Assembly (NCBI RefSeq): GCF_001591965.1
Contig: NZ_BCVX01000005.1
Span: 186,001-250,000, forward strand
DNA from: Lysinibacillus odysseyi 34hs-1 = NBRC 100172
GTDB taxonomy: Bacteria; Bacillota; Bacilli; Bacillales_A; Planococcaceae
Length of the DNA stretch: 64,000 nt
Direction: 5' to 3'
Shown here: piece after piece, positions 24,206 through 33,267 of the stretch
Position numbering within the stretch: the first letter of the stretch is position 1
Layout of the letters: every line of letters begins with the position of its first letter
Notes under the pieces: generated by a model
What the model was told of the DNA's origin: nothing
Database searches by the model: none
The model's input: the letters and a program-made list of their open reading frames with translations, nothing else
Position numbers and translations under genes: made by a program

Positions 24206-25624
24206 ATGGCATTTATCGAAAACATCGTAGCGAATATTAATAATTTCATGTATTCGTACCTACTCATTTACATGCTAATCGGAATCGGCCTATTCTTTAC
24301 GATTCGTACAAAATTCGTCCAATTCCGCCTGTTACCTGAAATGTTCAGAGTTATTACAGAAAAAGCTCCTGTCGGAAAAGACGGTAAAAAAGGAATTTCT
24401 TCATTCCAGGCTTTCACGATTAGTGCGGCATCCCGTATTGGTACAGGGAATGTTGCAGGTGTGGCAACAGCCATTGCAGTTGGTGGTCCTGGTGCTGTTT
24501 TCTGGATGTGGCTGATTGCACTCATTGGTGCTGCTTCCTCTTTCATTGAAAGTACACTTGCACAGGTATATAAAGTGCCTGAAAAAAATGGACTGTTCCG
24601 AGGCGGTCCTGCCTACTATATGGAAAAGGGCTTGAACAAACGCTGGATGGGCGTTATTTTTGCTGTCGCCATCACGCTTTGCTTTGGCTTCGTATTTAAT
24701 GCTGTACAGGCAAATACGATTTCTATCGCTTTTAATGAAAGCTTTGATATTTCTCGTACATTAATGGGTGCTATCTTGGCTGTACTGACTGCCTTTATTA
24801 TTTTCGGCGGTTTAAAGCGAATTGTTAGCGTAACACAATTAATCGTGCCAGTTATGGCGATTATTTATTTAATTTTGGCCATCATTGTCATGATTATGAA
24901 TATTACAGAGCTTCCAGGCGTTATTGCATTGATTGTCAAATCAGCATTCGGGCTGGAAGAAGCATTTGGCGGGATGATTGGTGCGGCTGTCCTGAACGGT
25001 ATTAAACGCGGATTGTTCTCCAACGAAGCCGGTATGGGTTCTGCGCCGAATGCCGGAGCAACAGCAGATGTGTCCCACCCGGTAAAGCAAGGGTTAATCC
25101 AATCATTAGGTGTATTTGTTGATACGCTTTTGATCTGTACAGCTACTGCTATGATTGTTTTATTAAGCGATGCTTATTTGCAGGTGGATGCGCAATCGAT
25201 CAACTTAACACAAGCCTCATTGACTGATCATATTGGTGATTGGGCGGGTATGTTCCTGGCTATCATTATTTTCCTGTTTGCCTTTAGTTCAGTTATCGGT
25301 AACTACTACTACGGGGAAACAAACATTGAGTTTATCAAAAACTCTAAAGTAATGGTAAACGTTTACCGTGTCATTGTTGTGGCATTCGTCTTCCTTGGTT
25401 CCGTTGCTAAAGTGCAGCTCGTATGGGACTTGGCAGATGTCTTTATGGGTGTCATGGCGTTCATCAACCTTATTGCTATTCTAATGCTGTGGAAAGTGGC
25501 CAAAAAGGTACTCGACAATTATACAGCGCAGCGTAAGCAAGGAAAAGAGCCGGTGTTCTATGCTGACGAAGTAGAAGACATTGGCGAAGTGGAGTGTTGG
25601 GGTCGTGACCGACATCATGGTTAA
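24206..25624 (+). CDS. alsT: Sodium:alanine symporter family protein (AlsT/AGCS)
   Basis: This 472-residue AGCS transporter shows the family landmarks: FTISAASRIGTGNVAGVATAI near residue 75, FWMWLIALIGAASSFIESTLAQVYK near 100, then RGGPAYYMEKGL near 135. GLFSNEAGMGSAPNAGA near 273 is the conserved substrate/sodium site of the family. It imports alanine, glycine or glutamine with sodium or protons. About ten membrane segments are visible. AAGGAGGT precedes the ATG. It is a single gene ended by a strong terminator. Confidence 0.92.
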   Translation: MAFIENIVANINNFMYSYLLIYMLIGIGLFFTIRTKFVQFRLLPEMFRVITEKAPVGKDGKKGISSFQAFTISAASRIGTGNVAGVATAIAVGGPGAVFWMWLIALIGAASSFIESTLAQVYKVPEKNGLFRGGPAYYMEKGLNKRWMGVIFAVAITLCFGFVFNAVQANTISIAFNESFDISRTLMGAILAVLTAFIIFGGLKRIVSVTQLIVPVMAIIYLILAIIVMIMNITELPGVIALIVKSAFGLEEAFGGMIGAAVLNGIKRGLFSNEAGMGSAPNAGATADVSHPVKQGLIQSLGVFVDTLLICTATAMIVLLSDAYLQVDAQSINLTQASLTDHIGDWAGMFLAIIIFLFAFSSVIGNYYYGETNIEFIKNSKVMVNVYRVIVVAFVFLGSVAKVQLVWDLADVFMGVMAFINLIAILMLWKVAKKVLDNYTAQRKQGKEPVFYADEVEDIGEVECWGRDRHHG

Positions 25625-25631
25625 TTGAAGA

Positions 25632-25659
25632 AGAGATGGCATTGCGCCATCTCTTTTTT
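25632..25659 (+). terminator. Terminator of alsT
   Basis: AGAGATGGC-ATTGC-GCCATCTCT is followed by TTTTTTCTTTTT. The same nine-base arms recur in the glnA terminator at 27588-27609. Confidence 0.9.
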
Positions 25660-25675
25660 CTTTTTCTACCTTCTA

Positions 25676-27337
25676 TTATTTTATATATTTCAATGCTTCT
25701 TCTGAAATAAAGAAGCTGCGGTCATTATAAACCGTTACATACGGTACTGTATGCTGCTTAACTTCTGATTTACCGTTTTTATCTGTTATTTTGGAAAGGA
25801 TACTATTTTTATTTTCCGGTATTTCATATGTCGTATTCCCTTTCTTTGCTACGAGAACCGGGTTACTGCTATCAGACTGATCCACCGTTACGGTGAAGCC
25901 CTTTTTCTCCAGAGCAGATTTAGCCTCGATATACAGAGAAGCTGTCAGCTGATTCAATTGGAAGTTCATTGTCTCGGCCATAATATTCGCTAAATCGGTA
26001 TTGTCCACAAGACCCGATGGTTTGTTTGGGCCATATGCATATAGGAACACATCATCACCTGTATGCCCTCCTGTTGTGTAGCCGATATTAGCGCGTTCAG
26101 CGAGCAGCTTTACCATCGTAGCTGATAATTTTTCAGAAGCTTCTAAAGCCTTGCGCTCTTTCTCCGTTAAATTCTTTAAGCCGTATAAAGCAGCCACTTC
26201 CTCCAAATTGGACTTATCTTCCTTCAGGAAGGATAGTGCCCCTTCTACTGTCATCGATGCTTCTTTTAATGGATCAATATATGCAGAAACAGGTGTTGTA
26301 TCGTATGTGCCTGTTGTAGCTGTATTCCCTATCGTAATACCGCTGTTTCCGTGGTCTGTCACCGCAATGACAAGTGTGTTTTTATCCTTTTCCGCAAATT
26401 CGAGCGCTTCCTTTACTGCATCGTCAAAAGCAAGAAAATCACTGATCATTCCGATTGTGTCATTTGCATGGGCTGCCCAATCGATTTTACTTCCTTCTAC
26501 CATAAGGAAGAAACCGTCCTTATCCTTATCCAATGTATCAATCGCTTTTTTCGTCATATCAGCTAGTGTCGGCTCCTCGGCTTTTGTGAGTCCGCGATCA
26601 AAATCATAAGCAAGCGCAGCAGGTGCAAAGGCGCCCCAAATTTTATCGGCGTTTGTTTTTAATAGCTCCTCCCGAGTTGTCACCAGCTCATAATCCTGCT
26701 CTTCAATCACTTCCAGCAGATTCTCGCCGTCTTTTCTCGTTTCTTTTAAGGAATCAAGTCCGCCCCCAAGCACAACATCAATCCCCTGGTATACTTGCTG
26801 CTCCGCAATGTCATCATAATTGCTGCGGGACGCTACATGAGAGGAAAAGCCTGCGGGTGTGGCATGCTGAATCTCGGAAGTGGATACAATCCCTGTTGCT
26901 CTTCCGGATTTCTTTGCTCCCTCCAGCACATTGGCTACCGGCTTAAATGCTTCCTCCTCTTTCACTTGCTCCACACCAGGTGTTGTCACAGAGGATGGCA
27001 GGACACCAATATAGCCTGAATTTGATTTATGTCCTGTGGCAAGTGCCGTAGAAGCTGGAGCGGAGTCGGTAATAGCCGATTCTGCAGAGTATGTACGCAC
27101 ACCTCCTGTCAGGATTTCATCCAGCGCCAGCGACTCTCCTTTATACCAGCGGGAAAGTGTCGATACGTTATTACTTGAACCGTCCATCACAAGCATAATG
27201 ACATTTGTCGGGTCCTGCTTCTTCCCGTTTTCCTTCGCTTCTACTTCCATCAGATTCGTATGAATCATTGCAGCTGCCGAAGATACTAATAGCGTCCCCG
27301 CCATTGCGGCTGCCGCCAGTTTTTTACCTTTTTTCAT
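25676..27337 (-). CDS. Secreted alkaline phosphatase (PhoA/PhoB superfamily)
   Basis: This 553-residue protein starts with a signal peptide (MKKGKKLAAAAMAGTLLVSS, cleavage probably near residue 35). The metal-binding aspartate is in IMLVMDGSSNN (about D52), and the catalytic serine is S92 in AITDSAPASTALATGH. Zinc ligands are expected in EGSKIDWAAHANDT near 285, AVTDHGNSG near 335 and the later GGHTGDDV near 430. A C-terminal extension of about 90 residues (from about 465) resembles a copper amine oxidase N-like or binding domain. It releases phosphate from organic esters outside the cell. The ATG at 27337 is chosen over the in-frame TTG, which overlaps the GGGAGGG site. Confidence 0.92.
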   Translation of the reverse strand: MKKGKKLAAAAMAGTLLVSSAAAMIHTNLMEVEAKENGKKQDPTNVIMLVMDGSSNNVSTLSRWYKGESLALDEILTGGVRTYSAESAITDSAPASTALATGHKSNSGYIGVLPSSVTTPGVEQVKEEEAFKPVANVLEGAKKSGRATGIVSTSEIQHATPAGFSSHVASRSNYDDIAEQQVYQGIDVVLGGGLDSLKETRKDGENLLEVIEEQDYELVTTREELLKTNADKIWGAFAPAALAYDFDRGLTKAEEPTLADMTKKAIDTLDKDKDGFFLMVEGSKIDWAAHANDTIGMISDFLAFDDAVKEALEFAEKDKNTLVIAVTDHGNSGITIGNTATTGTYDTTPVSAYIDPLKEASMTVEGALSFLKEDKSNLEEVAALYGLKNLTEKERKALEASEKLSATMVKLLAERANIGYTTGGHTGDDVFLYAYGPNKPSGLVDNTDLANIMAETMNFQLNQLTASLYIEAKSALEKKGFTVTVDQSDSSNPVLVAKKGNTTYEIPENKNSILSKITDKNGKSEVKQHTVPYVTVYNDRSFFISEEALKYIK

Positions 27338-27587
27338 CCTGCCAATCCCTCCCAAATAAGTTTTACATATTTAGCATACAAGCAATTTATTAACAGATTA
27401 TTTTCTCTGTATTATGTTTTGTTATTTGTATGTAAATTACACGTTTATATTGTGAAATTGTTTTACCTTGTTTTTGCTCACCTTTTCTGCAAATGGAGTG
27501 ATATATAGGAGTTTGGTATATATTAAGGAGGAGCAGAAATCTTTAAGTTAATACAAACGGACATCCAGATTATTTTAATTTAAAAAA

Positions 27588-27609
27588 AGAGATGGCTTAT
27601 GCCATCTCT
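27588..27609 (-). terminator. Terminator of glnRA
   Basis: AGAGATGGC/GCCATCTCT with a TTAT loop is followed on the minus strand by TTTTTTT. Confidence 0.9.
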
Positions 27610-27616
27610 CCAGTCA

Positions 27617-28975
27617 TTAATACATTTTCAAATATTGCTCGCGTTCCCACGGGTGAACAGTAGTGCGGAACATATCGTATTCCACTTCCTTTGCTTCTTT
27701 GAAGTTTTCGTAAATATGCTCTCCCAGTGCCGCCTTGATAACGCCATCTTCTGCTAACGCCGTTAATGCTGCTTCTAGGGATGCAGGCAGATTTTCTATA
27801 CCGTGCTGCCGGCGCTCCACACTATTCATCACATAGATATTACGGTCAACAGGAGCTGGCGGCTCCAGCTCACTTTTCACACCATCCAGACCGGCTGCCA
27901 AAATAACCGCCATTGCTAAATACGGGTTTGCAGATGGGTCTACAGAGCGAAGCTCAATACGTGTTGATAAACCGCGGGAAGCAGGAATCCGAATAAGCGG
28001 GGACCGGTTTTGCGCCGACCATGCTACATAACACGGTGCCTCATAACCCGGCACAAGACGTTTATAGGAATTCACTGTCGGATTTGTTACTGCTGTAAAA
28101 CCTTGTACATGCTTTAAGACACCAGCCATAAAGCTGCGGGCCGTTTTTGATAATTGCAAGTCAGCTCCTTCATCCCAAAATGAATTTTTGTCTCCTTTGA
28201 ATAAGGATAGATTGAAGTGCATGCCCGACCCGTTAACACCGAATAATGGCTTTGGCATAAATGTTGCATGTAAACCATGCTTCCGCGCAATTGTTTTAAC
28301 GACGAGCTTGAATGTTTGAATATTATCGCACGCTTCTACAGCATTAGCATATTTGAAGTCAATCTCATGCTGTCCTGGTGCTACCTCATGGTGGGATGCT
28401 TCAATCTCAAAGCCCATCTCTTCAAGCTCCAGTACAATATCGCGGCGGCAATTTTCACCAAGATCTGTTGGCGCCAGATCAAAGTATCCCCCGTCATCAT
28501 TCAGCTCTAGTGTCGGTTCTCCCTTCTCATCCAGCTTAAATAAGAAGAACTCCGGTTCAGGTCCCAGGTTGAAGCTTGTGAAGCCAAGAGCCTCCATTTC
28601 TGTGAGCATCCGTTTCAAATTGGAGCGCGGATCACCTTCAAAAGGTGTGCCATCCGGGCGTGCAATATCACAAATGAGACGTGCAACCTTTCCTTTTTCC
28701 GCTGTCCATGGGAAAATCATAAACGTATCGAGATCCGGGCGAAGATACATATCGGACTCTTCAATACGCACGAAGCCTTCAATGGAAGAACCATCAAACA
28801 TCATCTTATTATCAAGTGCTTTATCCAACTGACTCAGCGGGATTTCCACATTTTTTATCGTACCTAAAATATCCGTAAACTGCAGACGGATGAACTTTAC
28901 GTTTTTTTCCTTTACGATACGTTTAATATCCTCTTTTGTATATTTACCTGTCGTTTTCTCAATTGCGTTACCCAT
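27617..28975 (-). CDS. glnA: Glutamine synthetase type I-alpha
   Basis: At 452 residues this is a Bacillus-type GSI-alpha. [20 protein letters not shown] near the N-terminus, [20 protein letters not shown] near 68-88, [19 protein letters not shown] near 145, [15 protein letters not shown] near 200, [12 protein letters not shown] near 255 and [19 protein letters not shown] near 320 are all present. There is no adenylylation site region as in GSI-beta. It makes glutamine from glutamate and ammonia, and in Bacillus also controls GlnR and TnrA by protein contact. It is the second gene of the glnRA operon. Confidence 0.97.
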   Translation of the reverse strand: MGNAIEKTTGKYTKEDIKRIVKEKNVKFIRLQFTDILGTIKNVEIPLSQLDKALDNKMMFDGSSIEGFVRIEESDMYLRPDLDTFMIFPWTAEKGKVARLICDIARPDGTPFEGDPRSNLKRMLTEMEALGFTSFNLGPEPEFFLFKLDEKGEPTLELNDDGGYFDLAPTDLGENCRRDIVLELEEMGFEIEASHHEVAPGQHEIDFKYANAVEACDNIQTFKLVVKTIARKHGLHATFMPKPLFGVNGSGMHFNLSLFKGDKNSFWDEGADLQLSKTARSFMAGVLKHVQGFTAVTNPTVNSYKRLVPGYEAPCYVAWSAQNRSPLIRIPASRGLSTRIELRSVDPSANPYLAMAVILAAGLDGVKSELEPPAPVDRNIYVMNSVERRQHGIENLPASLEAALTALAEDGVIKAALGEHIYENFKEAKEVEYDMFRTTVHPWEREQYLKMY

Positions 28976-28996
28976 ACTCTTTCACGCTCCTATATG

Positions 28997-29392
28997 TTAT
29001 TTACTTTTTATTTGGATGAAACGCGATAGGCCACCTTGACGCAGCGAAGGTTTCTGTAAACGCTGGGCCTGCAGCATCTCTTCTCTTAAGATAATACGAA
29101 GCTCTGCATCTGAAATGATCGTTTTGTCATAAATCCTTACATCATTTACTTGACGCATATCAAATACTTTCTTAATGCCTGCCATATTGATCCCTTGGTC
29201 AAGGAGCTCGCGGATTTCCAAAAGCGCATCCACGTCATCTAATGAAAACATTCTTCTGTTTCCTTCCGAGCGTGCCGGCTGGATTAATTTGTGCTCTTCA
29301 TAATAACGGATTTGTCTGGCAGTCAATTCCGTCAACTGCATCACCATGCTAATGGGAAGTAACGGCATGGCTCTTCGAAACTCTCGACTCAT
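28997..29392 (-). CDS. glnR: MerR-family nitrogen regulator GlnR
   Basis: This 131-residue protein has an N-terminal MerR winged helix: PLLPISMVMQLTELTARQIR, then YYEEHKLIQPARSEGNRRMF and LDDVDALLEIRELLDQGINM. It ends in a short tail (SLRQGGLSRF), the region through which feedback-inhibited glutamine synthetase activates GlnR. GlnR represses glnRA and other nitrogen genes under nitrogen excess. The third codon ATG is chosen because GGAGGGG then has 8-base spacing. It is 21 bases upstream of glnA. Confidence 0.95.
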   Translation of the reverse strand: MSREFRRAMPLLPISMVMQLTELTARQIRYYEEHKLIQPARSEGNRRMFSLDDVDALLEIRELLDQGINMAGIKKVFDMRQVNDVRIYDKTIISDAELRIILREEMLQAQRLQKPSLRQGGLSRFIQIKSK

Positions 29393-29418
29393 CGTCATCC
29401 CCTCCCTTTCTTATTTTT

Positions 29419-29447
29419 ACTTTACAACATGTTATAACTATTATCAA
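29419..29447 (-). promoter_or_regulatory. Sigma-A promoter of glnRA
   Basis: TTGATA and TAAAGT are separated by 17 bases on the minus strand, directly downstream of the GlnR box. Confidence 0.6.
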
Positions 29448-29452
29448 TATTA

Positions 29453-29469
29453 TGTTAGAAAATATAACA
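29453..29469. promoter_or_regulatory. GlnR/TnrA operator upstream of glnRA
   Basis: TGTTA-GAAAATA-TAACA matches the GlnR/TnrA consensus TGTNA-N7-TNACA with perfect symmetry and abuts the glnRA -35 box, as in B. subtilis. Confidence 0.88.
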
Positions 29470-29561
29470 TATCACTTTTAGATTGAATTTATCTCAATTT
29501 CAGATAAACAATAGCTGACACGAAAAGTCATCTAGCAGATAAAATATTATTTTTTCCAAGC

Positions 29562-29594
29562 AAAAAAGCCAGCCATTCTTCGGCCGGCTTTTTT
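29562..29594. terminator. Bidirectional terminator after the cyclase-family gene
   Basis: AAAAAAGCC/GGCTTTTTT with an inner GCC/GGC pairing lies right at the end of the gene stopping at 29595. Confidence 0.75.
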
Positions 29595-30212
29595 CTATTT
29601 CATTTTTCGGATAATCGCTCTGATTGGTGATGCGTCTCCACTCTGTATAGCTAACGGAAGGCCAATAAATTCATACAATCCGCCCACTATATCTTTTAAA
29701 TGCAAATTTTCGATAATGTATATCCCTTCATTTTTACACGCGTGATGCGCCTGCAATGTTGTATCTTCCACTGCATCAACCGAGGGGGCATCCGTGCCTA
29801 TTACTTTGATTCCTTTATTCGCTAGAAATGTGACAGCTTCAGGATGGATGGTCGTATAGGAAGGGTCAAACCGGTACAGGTCATATGTTTCTTTCGTCTT
29901 AAAAAAGATTCTTTCAATCCCGTTTAGCGAAAGCTCTTCTAGATGTTGTTTCTGTATTTGCTTTTTTCCTGTCACATCAATAAGCAGGACAGGTCCAATA
30001 AACAAGTCAAGCGGCAGTGCATCAATCGATTTCCCAAAATCATCATAGTGAAATGGTGCATCGATATGTGTTCCCGCATGCAGACTCATCGTTATTTCCC
30101 CCACATTTGCCCCATCCGATGTGAGCATCGCCATTAATCGGTAATCAAATGGCGTATCCCCCGGCCAAACCGGCATATTTTTATATAATGGCATCGTAAT
30201 ATCAATCCACAT
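29595..30212 (-). CDS. Cyclase-family hydrolase (KynB/arylformamidase-like)
   Basis: This 205-residue protein has the metal-binding motif of the cyclase family, HAGTHIDAPFHY (about residues 46-57), preceded by LYKNMPVWPGDTPFDY. Later GTDAPSVD near 140 and HHACKNEGIYIIENLHL near 155 also fit. Members hydrolyse N-formylkynurenine, isatin or similar amides. No other kynurenine-pathway gene is nearby, so the substrate cannot be named. The gene stands alone between glnR and the riboflavin transporter. Confidence 0.85.
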   Translation of the reverse strand: MWIDITMPLYKNMPVWPGDTPFDYRLMAMLTSDGANVGEITMSLHAGTHIDAPFHYDDFGKSIDALPLDLFIGPVLLIDVTGKKQIQKQHLEELSLNGIERIFFKTKETYDLYRFDPSYTTIHPEAVTFLANKGIKVIGTDAPSVDAVEDTTLQAHHACKNEGIYIIENLHLKDIVGGLYEFIGLPLAIQSGDASPIRAIIRKMK

Positions 30213-30329
30213 ACTTTTTCCCTCCTACTATTAGAAGCCGATAATTAACCGCACTGTCTTCATATGACGCTATTTTATCACTTCTTTTCTGCAAAATAAA
30301 ACGCAGCCGCCAAAGCAGCTGCGTTTTCA

Positions 30330-30908
30330 TTATGATAAATATTGTAAACGTTGGTTTTGAATCCACGTTTTCATCGTACGGAATAGAACCGTAACAATGG
30401 CGATCAGCATGATTCCCTTAATCAGATTGAACGGTAAAATTGCCTTCACTGCCATTTCGGAGATGTTCTCCACATGGAAATTCATAAAGTAGCCATACAT
30501 CGGTAAAAATGCAATATAGTTCAGGAAGGCCATTCCTACTGACATAATGACAGAACCAACGATTAAGCCGAAAAATAAACCTTTTGCAGAAGGTAACTTT
30601 TTATAAATGTAGTAGACAGGCATGATAAATAAAATACCTGTTGCAAAATTCGCCATGTGTCCTACCGGCATACCTGTTGGTGAACCCGAGAAAATCCAGT
30701 CCAGGATATTTTTCATCAACTCTACTAAAATACCGGCAACCGGACCCATTGTGATTGCCGCAATCAATGCTGGTACATCACTGAAGTCGATTTGCAGAAA
30801 TGCTGGGAACCAAGGAAGCGGAAAGTTAAATAGCATTAGAATAAACGAAATGCTGCTCAACATCGCAATCGTTACGAATGAACGTAACTTTTTGTTAGTC
30901 TTTGTCAT
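30330..30908 (-). CDS. ribU: Riboflavin ECF transporter S component
   Basis: This 192-residue protein has six membrane segments. The RibU signature is seen in FNFPLPWFPAFLQIDFSDVPALIAAITMGPVAGILVE (split here by position, about residues 25-62) and GMPVGHMANFATG near residue 80. It binds riboflavin and works with the shared EcfAA'T energising module, encoded elsewhere. The start at 30908 is chosen for AGGAGA upstream; an extra 20 codons are possible but unlike the family. An FMN riboswitch and terminator precede it, so expression falls when flavin is abundant. Confidence 0.93.
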   Translation of the reverse strand: MTKTNKKLRSFVTIAMLSSISFILMLFNFPLPWFPAFLQIDFSDVPALIAAITMGPVAGILVELMKNILDWIFSGSPTGMPVGHMANFATGILFIMPVYYIYKKLPSAKGLFFGLIVGSVIMSVGMAFLNYIAFLPMYGYFMNFHVENISEMAVKAILPFNLIKGIMLIAIVTVLFRTMKTWIQNQRLQYLS

Positions 30909-30973
30909 AAAAAATCTTCTCCTTTGCTGATTCCATCTCGCAAGAAGAAAGGTACATTGTCGCCTCAAGCCAT

Positions 30974-31004
30974 GAAAAAACCCTTATACAGCATTGTATA
31001 AGGG
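30974..31004 (-). terminator. Terminator stem of the ribU FMN riboswitch
   Basis: On the minus strand CCCTTATAC-AATGCT-GTATAAGGG is followed by TTTTTTC, between the RFN aptamer and the ribU start. This is the expression platform expected for transcription attenuation by FMN. Confidence 0.85.
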
Positions 31005-31130
31005 AGAATAAGGCACACTTAAATAAAGGTCTTATTATCAGCATTTTGTGTACAGCGAAATAAAGCTAGTTCCCTTTAGCTTTAAGCAGCACACAAAACA
31101 CGACATTTCTCATGAAATGACGACCGTACC

Positions 31131-31304
31131 TTCACCTTCTCCCATCCAGACTATACTGTCGGCTTTGGAATCTCACCAAATCCTGCACACTGTAAAAGCG
31201 GCTCGCGGGCTGAAGAAGGGGTTTCGCAATGTCCTCCAAGGATGGTCAGACATCGCTCCTTCTATTACCGCCGGTCGGGAATTACACCCTGCCCCGAAGA
31301 TGAA
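31131..31304 (-). ncRNA. FMN riboswitch (RFN element) upstream of ribU
   Basis: The minus strand carries the conserved RFN blocks in order: CTTCGGGGCAGGGTG, TTCCCGACCGGCGGTA, AGCCCGCGAGC, and the 3' GGATGGGAGAAGG. The P1 ends TTCATCTTC and GAAGGTGAA pair. FMN binding would favour the downstream terminator and switch ribU off. Confidence 0.95.
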
Positions 31305-31347
31305 TCAATATAAAATTATGTTACACCTTTCATTATAAGAGAAAAAC

Positions 31348-31379
31348 GAGAATTGTAAACCTTTTTGCTTACAATTCTC
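31348..31379 (-). terminator. Terminator of sigX-rsiX
   Basis: An 11-base stem GAGAATTGTAA/TTACAATTCTC is followed by GTTTTTCTC on the minus strand. Confidence 0.8.
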
Positions 31380-31388
31380 TAAAGCTCG

Positions 31389-32594
31389 CTATTTAGCCTC
31401 AATAAGATCGACCGGTAATTCATTTGCCCCAACCGGTTTTGGAAGCGGTTCTGTAAAGCGGAACCCCCGCCATTCGGTTTGTACGATATTTTCAAAAAGA
31501 ATCTGCTTATTAAAACCGGATGCCGTTAACAGCATGGCCTCAATCATCTGCATCGCCTGCTGCGAATCAACCGCATCTAGATCGAGCGGTGCTGTAAAAC
31601 TGACTTTGACAACATCCCCATCCGTTACATGATAGTCTATTCCCGGCAGGATGGCTGTTTTATAAATATCATTTTCTTCTACTTTCATATAATTCAATGC
31701 CTCTGTTACAGTAGAAAAGGTTTGGCGGAAATTCGGAGATAGAAAAGTACCCTTTTTCTGCTCATCCAGGAAATAACTATATCGTGATGAATCTGCTAAA
31801 TCGATCGGTTCGCTCGGTGTTCCGACTTCTTTAAAAGTAACGGGCGTTCCGTCTTTATTTTGCATGACTACCTTTTCATAATTTTTACCAAACGTATCCG
31901 TCAGCATTCCTGTATAGACCGCTGTCTTACCAGCCGATTCATCATAACCGTGATCATCAGGCAATGTATGGATCACCGTTTTCCCCTGTTCTTCTATCGT
32001 TCCTTTTACCGGATGCAACTCATTGAATCCAGCGGCCTGTTCATCTAAGGCTGCAGCATATTTATTATACATTTCAACCTGTGTCGGCTCTTCTTTTCCA
32101 AAGTCTTCTATAAGCTTTTCTTTCGGAATCACAATTGTTACCGGTACACTTTCCGCATCGTCTCCCGCTAGACCAAGATGAAATGCTGAAGCATTCTCAA
32201 GCTGTTCTTCATATACAGAAGTACGGATATCCTCTTCCGGCATCCCTCTGATTGCCATCTCCTGGATTTCTGCTGTCTCTTCTTCTGTATCAAGCATTTT
32301 ATCCTGTTGATCTGCCTTCTCATTATCGAACGAGGCTATACTTTTCTCCTCAGAAGGACTTTGCGAAAAGTAGAAAACACTGCCGAATGTTAACAATGTC
32401 AAGGCTGCTGTTAGCCCAAAGAGCATAAATGGTTTTCTTGATTTCTTCTTGCTTCGTTGTACGGGTTCCTCTTCAAAAGCCCCGGCTTCCTTCAGTCTTG
32501 CGAAGACGTCTTCCTTTGAACGATGATCTTGAATTTTTGGGGCTTTGGATAATAATTCTTCCAGCTGTTGATCGTCCCATTTTTCGTTCTTCAC
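31389..32594 (-). CDS. rsiX: Anti-sigma factor RsiX
   Basis: This 401-residue protein starts with a cytoplasmic ECF-binding domain (KWDDQQLEELLSKAPKIQDH, residues 5-24). It has one membrane segment near residues 50-70 and a large external C-terminal part. The arrangement, and position directly after sigX at the end of the res block, match B. subtilis RsiX. It would hold SigX inactive at the membrane. The start is GTG, overlapping the sigX stop by four bases. The external domain is acidic; the inducing signal is not evident. Confidence 0.85.
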   Translation of the reverse strand: MKNEKWDDQQLEELLSKAPKIQDHRSKEDVFARLKEAGAFEEEPVQRSKKKSRKPFMLFGLTAALTLLTFGSVFYFSQSPSEEKSIASFDNEKADQQDKMLDTEEETAEIQEMAIRGMPEEDIRTSVYEEQLENASAFHLGLAGDDAESVPVTIVIPKEKLIEDFGKEEPTQVEMYNKYAAALDEQAAGFNELHPVKGTIEEQGKTVIHTLPDDHGYDESAGKTAVYTGMLTDTFGKNYEKVVMQNKDGTPVTFKEVGTPSEPIDLADSSRYSYFLDEQKKGTFLSPNFRQTFSTVTEALNYMKVEENDIYKTAILPGIDYHVTDGDVVKVSFTAPLDLDAVDSQQAMQMIEAMLLTASGFNKQILFENIVQTEWRGFRFTEPLPKPVGANELPVDLIEAK

Positions 32595-33115
32595 AATGAA
32601 TTCGCCTCCTGTTCACTCAATTTCTCACGCAGCGATTTAATTGCCCGATGCTGTGTTGTTTTTACTTTGCCTTCCGTCCAGCCCAAAATTTCTGCTGTTT
32701 CTGCAATGGAGAGCTCCTGGAAATACCGCATGACAATGACCATTTTTTGATCCCCTGTGCAATATTCCAATACAGTCAGCAGACGATTCATTTCTTCATT
32801 GTGCTCGACAAACTGCTCGGGAGATTTGGACGGCGATACGAGCTGCTCTTGCTCCCAGTCAAACGCATCGAAGGAATGGCGGTCTCTAACCTTTGCTTTT
32901 CGGAAATAATCAATAGCTACATTTTTGGCAATGGAAAAAAGCCATGTCTTTTCCGAGCTTCTTCCTTCAAATCTGTCATATGCTTTCAGGACCCGGACAT
33001 ACACCTCATGGGAGAGATCCTCAGCCACCGTCCTGTTTTTTACGAGATAAATTAAAAACTGAAAGACATCCTGATGGTACTCATCATATAACCGATGGAA
33101 AATGGATTCTTTCAT
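32591..33115 (-). CDS. sigX: ECF RNA polymerase sigma factor SigX
   Basis: This 174-residue ECF sigma factor has region 2 (QFLIYLVKNRTVAEDLSHEV, KTWLFSIAKNVAIDYFRKAK, residues about 20-80) and region 4 (YFQELSIAETAEILGWTEGK, KTTQHRAIKSLREKL, about 130-165). In B. subtilis SigX controls cell envelope charge genes. The ATG at 33115 is selected because GGAGGTG then lies 7 bases upstream; the longer frame starts within that site. It is translationally coupled to rsiX and preceded by an ECF-type promoter. Confidence 0.92.
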   Translation of the reverse strand: MKESIFHRLYDEYHQDVFQFLIYLVKNRTVAEDLSHEVYVRVLKAYDRFEGRSSEKTWLFSIAKNVAIDYFRKAKVRDRHSFDAFDWEQEQLVSPSKSPEQFVEHNEEMNRLLTVLEYCTGDQKMVIVMRYFQELSIAETAEILGWTEGKVKTTQHRAIKSLREKLSEQEANSL

Positions 33116-33143
33116 CCATTCCACCTCCGTTCTCATCAAATTA

Positions 33144-33169
33144 GTCGAATAAATACTAAAATTGTTTCA
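33144..33169 (-). promoter_or_regulatory. ECF-type autoregulatory promoter of sigX
   Basis: TGAAAC and CGAC are separated by 16 bases on the minus strand, 29 bases upstream of the sigX start. TGAAAC/TGTAAC with CGAC is the pattern recognised by SigX/SigW-type sigma factors. Confidence 0.7.
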
Positions 33170-33234
33170 TCTTCCTCTAAAATGCCCTCACAATTTGTCA
33201 TCCTCCATTTTCGTTGAGGAGCCAAAAATAAAAA

Positions 33235-33258
33235 AGATAGGGTATCATAACCCTATCT
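33235..33258 (-). terminator. Terminator of resDE
   Basis: AGATAGGGT/ACCCTATCT is followed on the minus strand by TTTTTATTTTT, separating resE from sigX. Confidence 0.85.
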
Positions 33259-33267
33259 TCTATATTA

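Noticed and set aside
27338-27587. Possible PhoP boxes upstream of the alkaline phosphatase gene
   Set aside because: Some TTWACA-like words occur in AT-rich DNA, but no set with the required 5-bp spacing.
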